The position numbers and the translations under genes are program-made. DNA of 64,000 bases from Jiangella alba (GTDB taxonomy: Bacteria > Actinomycetota > Actinomycetes > Jiangellales > Jiangellaceae), in NCBI RefSeq assembly GCF_900106035.1, contig NZ_FNUC01000004.1, forward strand, positions 310,001 through 374,000, given 5' to 3'. This document shows positions 60,768 through 64,000 of the stretch, piece by piece; position 1 is the first letter of the stretch; every line of letters begins with the position of its first letter. The notes below the pieces were generated by a model that was not told where the DNA came from, searched no databases, and was given only the letters and a program-made list of their open reading frames with translations.

Positions 60768-60793
60768 GGGGCCGGGCGCGAACGCCCGGCCCC
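60768..60793 (-). terminator. Hairpin terminator for the beta-helix gene
   Basis: GGGGCCGGGCG and CGCCCGGCCCC form a perfect 11-base-pair stem with a CGAA tetraloop, 15 bases beyond the stop codon of the minus-strand gene. Confidence 0.75.
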
Positions 60794-60808
60794 GGCTGCG
60801 GAACCCCG

Positions 60809-63800
60809 TCACCCCAGGGGCGTCCAGTGCGCGACGACCGCGAGCGGGCCGTACACGCGGGTCTCCACCGTGACCGGGACCCCGGCCGCGGTGAACCAGC
60901 CCTCGAACCGGTACCCGTCCCGCTTGGGCAGCGGCAGCATCCGCAGCGCCGTCCCCGCCTTGACGGTGCGCGCGCCGACCGAGCTGCCGCCCGCGGAGTC
61001 GAAGCTGACCTGGTGCACGGGGTCGGTCCGGTGCTGGACGGACACCGCGACGGTCGTCGTGGCGCCCTCGTAGGCGATGGTCAGCGGCAGCGACGAGGTC
61101 ACGGCGGAGCTGTCGAACCCGCTCACCATGTCCGCCGTCACCGGCACGACGGTGGTGGTGCCGTCGCTCCACGAAGCCGAGACCGCGAGCCCGTCGACGT
61201 TCAGGTCCGCGCCGACGCGGTACTGGGTCTGGTACCCGGTGCCCTCGATCGGCGCGATGCCGGTGACGACGGCGGACCCCTCCGACGGGCGCAGCCGGAT
61301 CGCGTTGTCGCCGCCCGCGTAGTGGTACACGTTCAGGTAGCCGTCGGCGGCGATCGGGTTGGCCGCATCGCGGTCCAGCCCGCTCCACACCGTCGCGCCG
61401 TCCACCCGCAGCACCAGCCGGGTGCCGCCGTCGACGGCCACGGCGCCGAACTCGACGTCGTGCTCCTGGCCGGCCTTGATGGAGGTGTTCGGGATGACGT
61501 CGATCATCGTCTGGCCGGGCTTCCAGCTCTGGAACTCGATCTGGTCCTCCTTGACGACCACCAGGTAGCCCTTGTTGGCGTTGACCCAGGTCGGGTCGCC
61601 GGGCCGGTCGGAGCGGACGGCGAACCCGTACCAGCCGCCGGCGAACTCGCCGATCGACGCGGTGAAGCGGAGCAGGCCGCTGCCGAACCGTTCGGCCTGG
61701 TAGCCGTACACGCCGTTGGCGGAGATCCGGACGGTGCCCTCGTCGAAGTCGACGGCGTCGGAGGCCGGCCAGTTCGCGGCGTCGGACAGTTGCCCGCCGA
61801 GCTCGATCACCGGGTGCGAGGCCGCGCCGACCGTGACGGCGACCGTCGCGCTCAGCTCCGGGTTGGCCCGCGACGTCGCGGTGATCGTCGCGATGCCGGG
61901 CGCCACGCCGCGCACCGTGCCGTCGGCGTCGACCGTCGCCACCTCCGGCGCGGACGAGGTCCAGTCGACCCGCCGGTTGGTGGCGTCGGGCGGACTGACG
62001 GACGCGCTGACGGCGCGGCTCTCACCGGGCTCGAGCGTCAGTTCCGCGGGACTCACCTCGATGCCGGTGACGTCGGTCGGCACCAGCGAGATGGTGACGT
62101 CGTCGACGTCGATGTGCGCCGCGCCCGCCACGTAGAACCCGAGCGTGCCGGACGCGCTGTGCGCCGGGTTCTCGCCCTCGAGCACCGTGGCGCCGTCGAC
62201 GACGACCGCGACGGACGGCCCGCGGGCCACCACGCGCACGGCGTAGACGGTGTCCGGCTGGAGGCCGCCACCCGCGGGCAGGACGGTCTCGGCCAGCGTC
62301 TGCCATTGCGCGTTGTACAGCGTCCACGTCGCGCCGTCGGCGGCGTGCCGGTAGCGGATGTAGCCGCTGCCGTTCTCGCCGTTGCGGTCGTACGTGATCA
62401 GCTCCGTGCCTTCCGGCAGCTCGGCCGGCGTCTTCAGCCGGTAGTCGAGCACGTAGTCGGAGAACGCGCGGTCCAGCTGGCCGTTCGCGCCGTTGAGGAT
62501 GCGATACCAGTGGTTGCCGGTGTCGTCGGCGACGATCGGGCGGTTGCCGTCGACCGGCCAGCCGTTGCCGCCGGACTCGAAGTCGGTCGCGTGCAGCACG
62601 CCGTCACCGTCGGCGACGGTGACGACGGCCTCGTCGCGGATCGCCGGGTCGGCCACCGCCGCCACGGACACCACGGTCTCGCCCGGCGCCAGCGCGGTGA
62701 TCTCGCCGGTGGCGGAGACCGTCGCGACCGCCGGGTCGCTGCTCGTGTACGTCACCTCCTGCTCGGTCGCGTCCCACGGCACCGGCTCGGCCCGGAACGG
62801 CACGGTCGCGCCGAGCTCGACGGTGAACGTGTCGCCCGGCAGGTACAGCCCGGCCAGCGGGACGGTCTGCGGGCCGTGCGGCAGGCCGACGACGCCCTGC
62901 GGGCCGATCTCCTCGAACGCCACCGGCGCGAAGCCCGGGATGCGGTCGTACGCGACGGCGTCGTCGGTCAGCCGGAAGTCGCCGGCCTCCCAGTCGACGA
63001 AGCCGGGGTTCTGGTCGGCGACCCAGTTGTCGGCGTAGTTCATCAGGTTCTCGACGTCGCGGGCGCCGTGCCGGTTGACGTCCGGCGAGCGCTCCATCGT
63101 CGGGTTCCAGACCAGGTTCTTCGCGAAGAAGTTGTGCTCCGGGTAGTAGTGGTTCTCGTCCCAGAAGCTCAGCAGCTCGGGGTACTTCTCCCCGTACGGC
63201 GTGCCGATGAAGTCGTTGTTCTCGGCGAACAGCTTCTCCCACGCCGGCCGGTAGTCGGTGTCGACCTTGTTGCCCGGCTGGTCGCCCATCCACATCTCGT
63301 AGTTGTCGTACGGGACGAAGGTGTCGACGAAGATGTTGTTCTCGGCGGTGATGTGGTCGCCGGAGCCGCTCTTGATGGCGTCGTTGCCCATCCGGTAGAA
63401 GACGTTCTCGCTGATGGTGAGGCCCATCGTGAGGTTGTCCGGATAGACGCCCTCGACACCGTGCCGGCCGATGCCGGTGTCGTGGAAGTAGTTGCGCCTG
63501 ATGACGGTGCCGCGTTCGTGCGGCGTCGCGCCGGCGTTCATGTAGATGGCGCCGAGGTCCTGGAACTGCTTGCAGATGTCGTAGATCTCGTTGTATTCGA
63601 TCAGGTGGTCGTTGCCGTGCACGATGATGCCCGGATGCGGGGCGTCGTTGATCTCGTTGTTGCGGGCCACGTTCCCGACGCCGTCGAACATCACGCCCGG
63701 GTTGTACGCCTTGTGGTAGTAGGCGAAGTCGTGGATGTGCGAGTTCTCGACCCGGTTGTTGCCCGGCTCCAGGGTGTCCTCGTCGCCGCCGTTGAGCACC

Positions 63801-64000
63801 ACGCCGACGCCCCCGACGTGGCGCAGCTCGGACGAGACGACGGCGTGGTCGCGGCCGTCCCAGCCGCTCGGGATGCCGTCGTAGACGTAGCGGCCGGGCG
63901 AGTTGATGTAGACGCCGCCGTCGGTGAAGTTCTGGATGTCGCTGCGGGCGAAGGTGACGTTGCTGCCGCCGAGGACGGTGGCCGCGGTGGCCCGGCCGTA
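60809..64000 (-). CDS. Secreted right-handed parallel beta-helix protein with Big domains, 5' end outside window
   Basis: At least 1063 residues are visible; the frame is open to the window edge, so signal peptide and start are beyond it. Order from the edge: parallel beta-helix (pectate-lyase-like; VENSHIHDFAYY, IIVHGNDHLIEYNEIYDICK, GLTISENVFYRMGNDAIKSG), a Big_2-type domain (VTYTSSDPAVATVSATGEIT), a carbohydrate-binding/concanavalin-like module, another Big_2 (VDWTSSAPEVATVDADGTVR), a second sandwich module, a Big_3-like domain and a final InlB/Flg_new-type repeat (KRDGYRFEGWFTAAG). It probably binds and cleaves a plant or microbial polysaccharide outside the cell. Confidence 0.88.
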   Translation of the reverse strand, partial: YGRATAATVLGGSNVTFARSDIQNFTDGGVYINSPGRYVYDGIPSGWDGRDHAVVSSELRHVGGVGVVLNGGDEDTLEPGNNRVENSHIHDFAYYHKAYNPGVMFDGVGNVARNNEINDAPHPGIIVHGNDHLIEYNEIYDICKQFQDLGAIYMNAGATPHERGTVIRRNYFHDTGIGRHGVEGVYPDNLTMGLTISENVFYRMGNDAIKSGSGDHITAENNIFVDTFVPYDNYEMWMGDQPGNKVDTDYRPAWEKLFAENNDFIGTPYGEKYPELLSFWDENHYYPEHNFFAKNLVWNPTMERSPDVNRHGARDVENLMNYADNWVADQNPGFVDWEAGDFRLTDDAVAYDRIPGFAPVAFEEIGPQGVVGLPHGPQTVPLAGLYLPGDTFTVELGATVPFRAEPVPWDATEQEVTYTSSDPAVATVSATGEITALAPGETVVSVAAVADPAIRDEAVVTVADGDGVLHATDFESGGNGWPVDGNRPIVADDTGNHWYRILNGANGQLDRAFSDYVLDYRLKTPAELPEGTELITYDRNGENGSGYIRYRHAADGATWTLYNAQWQTLAETVLPAGGGLQPDTVYAVRVVARGPSVAVVVDGATVLEGENPAHSASGTLGFYVAGAAHIDVDDVTISLVPTDVTGIEVSPAELTLEPGESRAVSASVSPPDATNRRVDWTSSAPEVATVDADGTVRGVAPGIATITATSRANPELSATVAVTVGAASHPVIELGGQLSDAANWPASDAVDFDEGTVRISANGVYGYQAERFGSGLLRFTASIGEFAGGWYGFAVRSDRPGDPTWVNANKGYLVVVKEDQIEFQSWKPGQTMIDVIPNTSIKAGQEHDVEFGAVAVDGGTRLVLRVDGATVWSGLDRDAANPIAADGYLNVYHYAGGDNAIRLRPSEGSAVVTGIAPIEGTGYQTQYRVGADLNVDGLAVSASWSDGTTTVVPVTADMVSGFDSSAVTSSLPLTIAYEGATTTVAVSVQHRTDPVHQVSFDSAGGSSVGARTVKAGTALRMLPLPKRDGYRFEGWFTAAGVPVTVETRVYGPLAVVAHWTPLG

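Larger units (their letters stand above)
60422..60808. other. Intergenic region with gene remnant, palindrome and terminator
   Basis: This 387-base gap between convergent genes contains, in order, a short coding-like remnant on the minus strand (60437-60590), palindromic element copy 2 (60632-60697) and a GC-rich hairpin (60768-60793). Nothing else is evident. Confidence 0.6.

Overview
The window is a 64 kb chromosomal stretch of a very GC-rich actinobacterium. The sign-posts are a WhiB-type regulator, an HrdB/SigA-like sigma factor, a SigB/SigF-type sigma factor, a GAF-ANTAR regulator, an F420-dependent LLM-class oxidoreductase, a PknB-type kinase, UdgX, and many genes whose start codon lies directly downstream of a -10 box (leaderless transcription). 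Gene content resembles free-living soil actinomycetes such as Jiangella or Kribbella relatives, but the genus is only an impression. I recognise no rRNA, tRNA, CRISPR array, prophage or insertion sequence; the genes read as native in codon use.

Layout. 1-689 is the 3' part of a NUDIX/SixA phosphatase gene. 1138-5270 is the high-affinity phosphate operon pstSCAB behind phased PHO boxes. 5320-9996 (minus) is a very large secreted ThuA/sugar dehydrogenase/PKD/CBM/DUF1080 protein with a LacI-type operator. 10109-11732 (minus) is the low-affinity phosphate transporter Pit with its DUF47 partner. 11827-17669 holds a membrane Ser/Thr kinase, a WYL regulator, an isochorismatase-family hydrolase, release factor 3 and uracil-DNA glycosylase. 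17670-19195 is a cold-shock gene with a long leader containing a terminator-like hairpin, then a SigB/F-type sigma factor. 19192-24896 has a LysR/aldo-keto reductase pair, a STAS protein, CutA, and a PadR regulator with an ABC exporter. 24907-28629 carries an ECF sigma/anti-sigma pair, YjbQ and a principal-type sigma factor. 28887-35724 has a LigD-type ligase, WhiB, GAF-ANTAR, a sugar-nucleotide epimerase, UdgX, a PfkB kinase and SurE. 35708-37886 has a methyltransferase and a divergent LLM oxidoreductase/MarR pair.

37989-40520 is a secreted FAD-dependent oxidoreductase gene broken by an inversion: its middle 1.67 kb lies on the opposite strand, and turning it back restores one frame through both junctions. 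Directly after its stop codon lies a long perfect-stem palindrome (40531-40600). A second copy lies at 60632-60697. The two differ at three positions, and each change is matched in the other arm. These two observations are the strongest leads in the window.

40637-48706 holds an endonuclease/phosphatase-fold protein, an NhaA-thioredoxin fusion, an alpha/beta hydrolase, and a two-component pair in which a response regulator is fused to a thioredoxin-reductase-like flavoprotein lacking the redox CxxC. 48777-51164 is a PhoD phosphatase. 51239-55168 is a NarL-type two-component system divergent from an ABC exporter. 55179-60421 holds Nif3 and a small, probably sugar-acid, catabolic cluster under a GntR regulator. 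60809-64000 (minus) is a secreted parallel beta-helix/Big-domain protein running off the window.

Phosphate handling recurs (pst, pit, phoD). Extracellular carbohydrate use is the second theme (the ThuA/dehydrogenase giant, the broken FAD enzyme, the lactonase cluster, the beta-helix protein).
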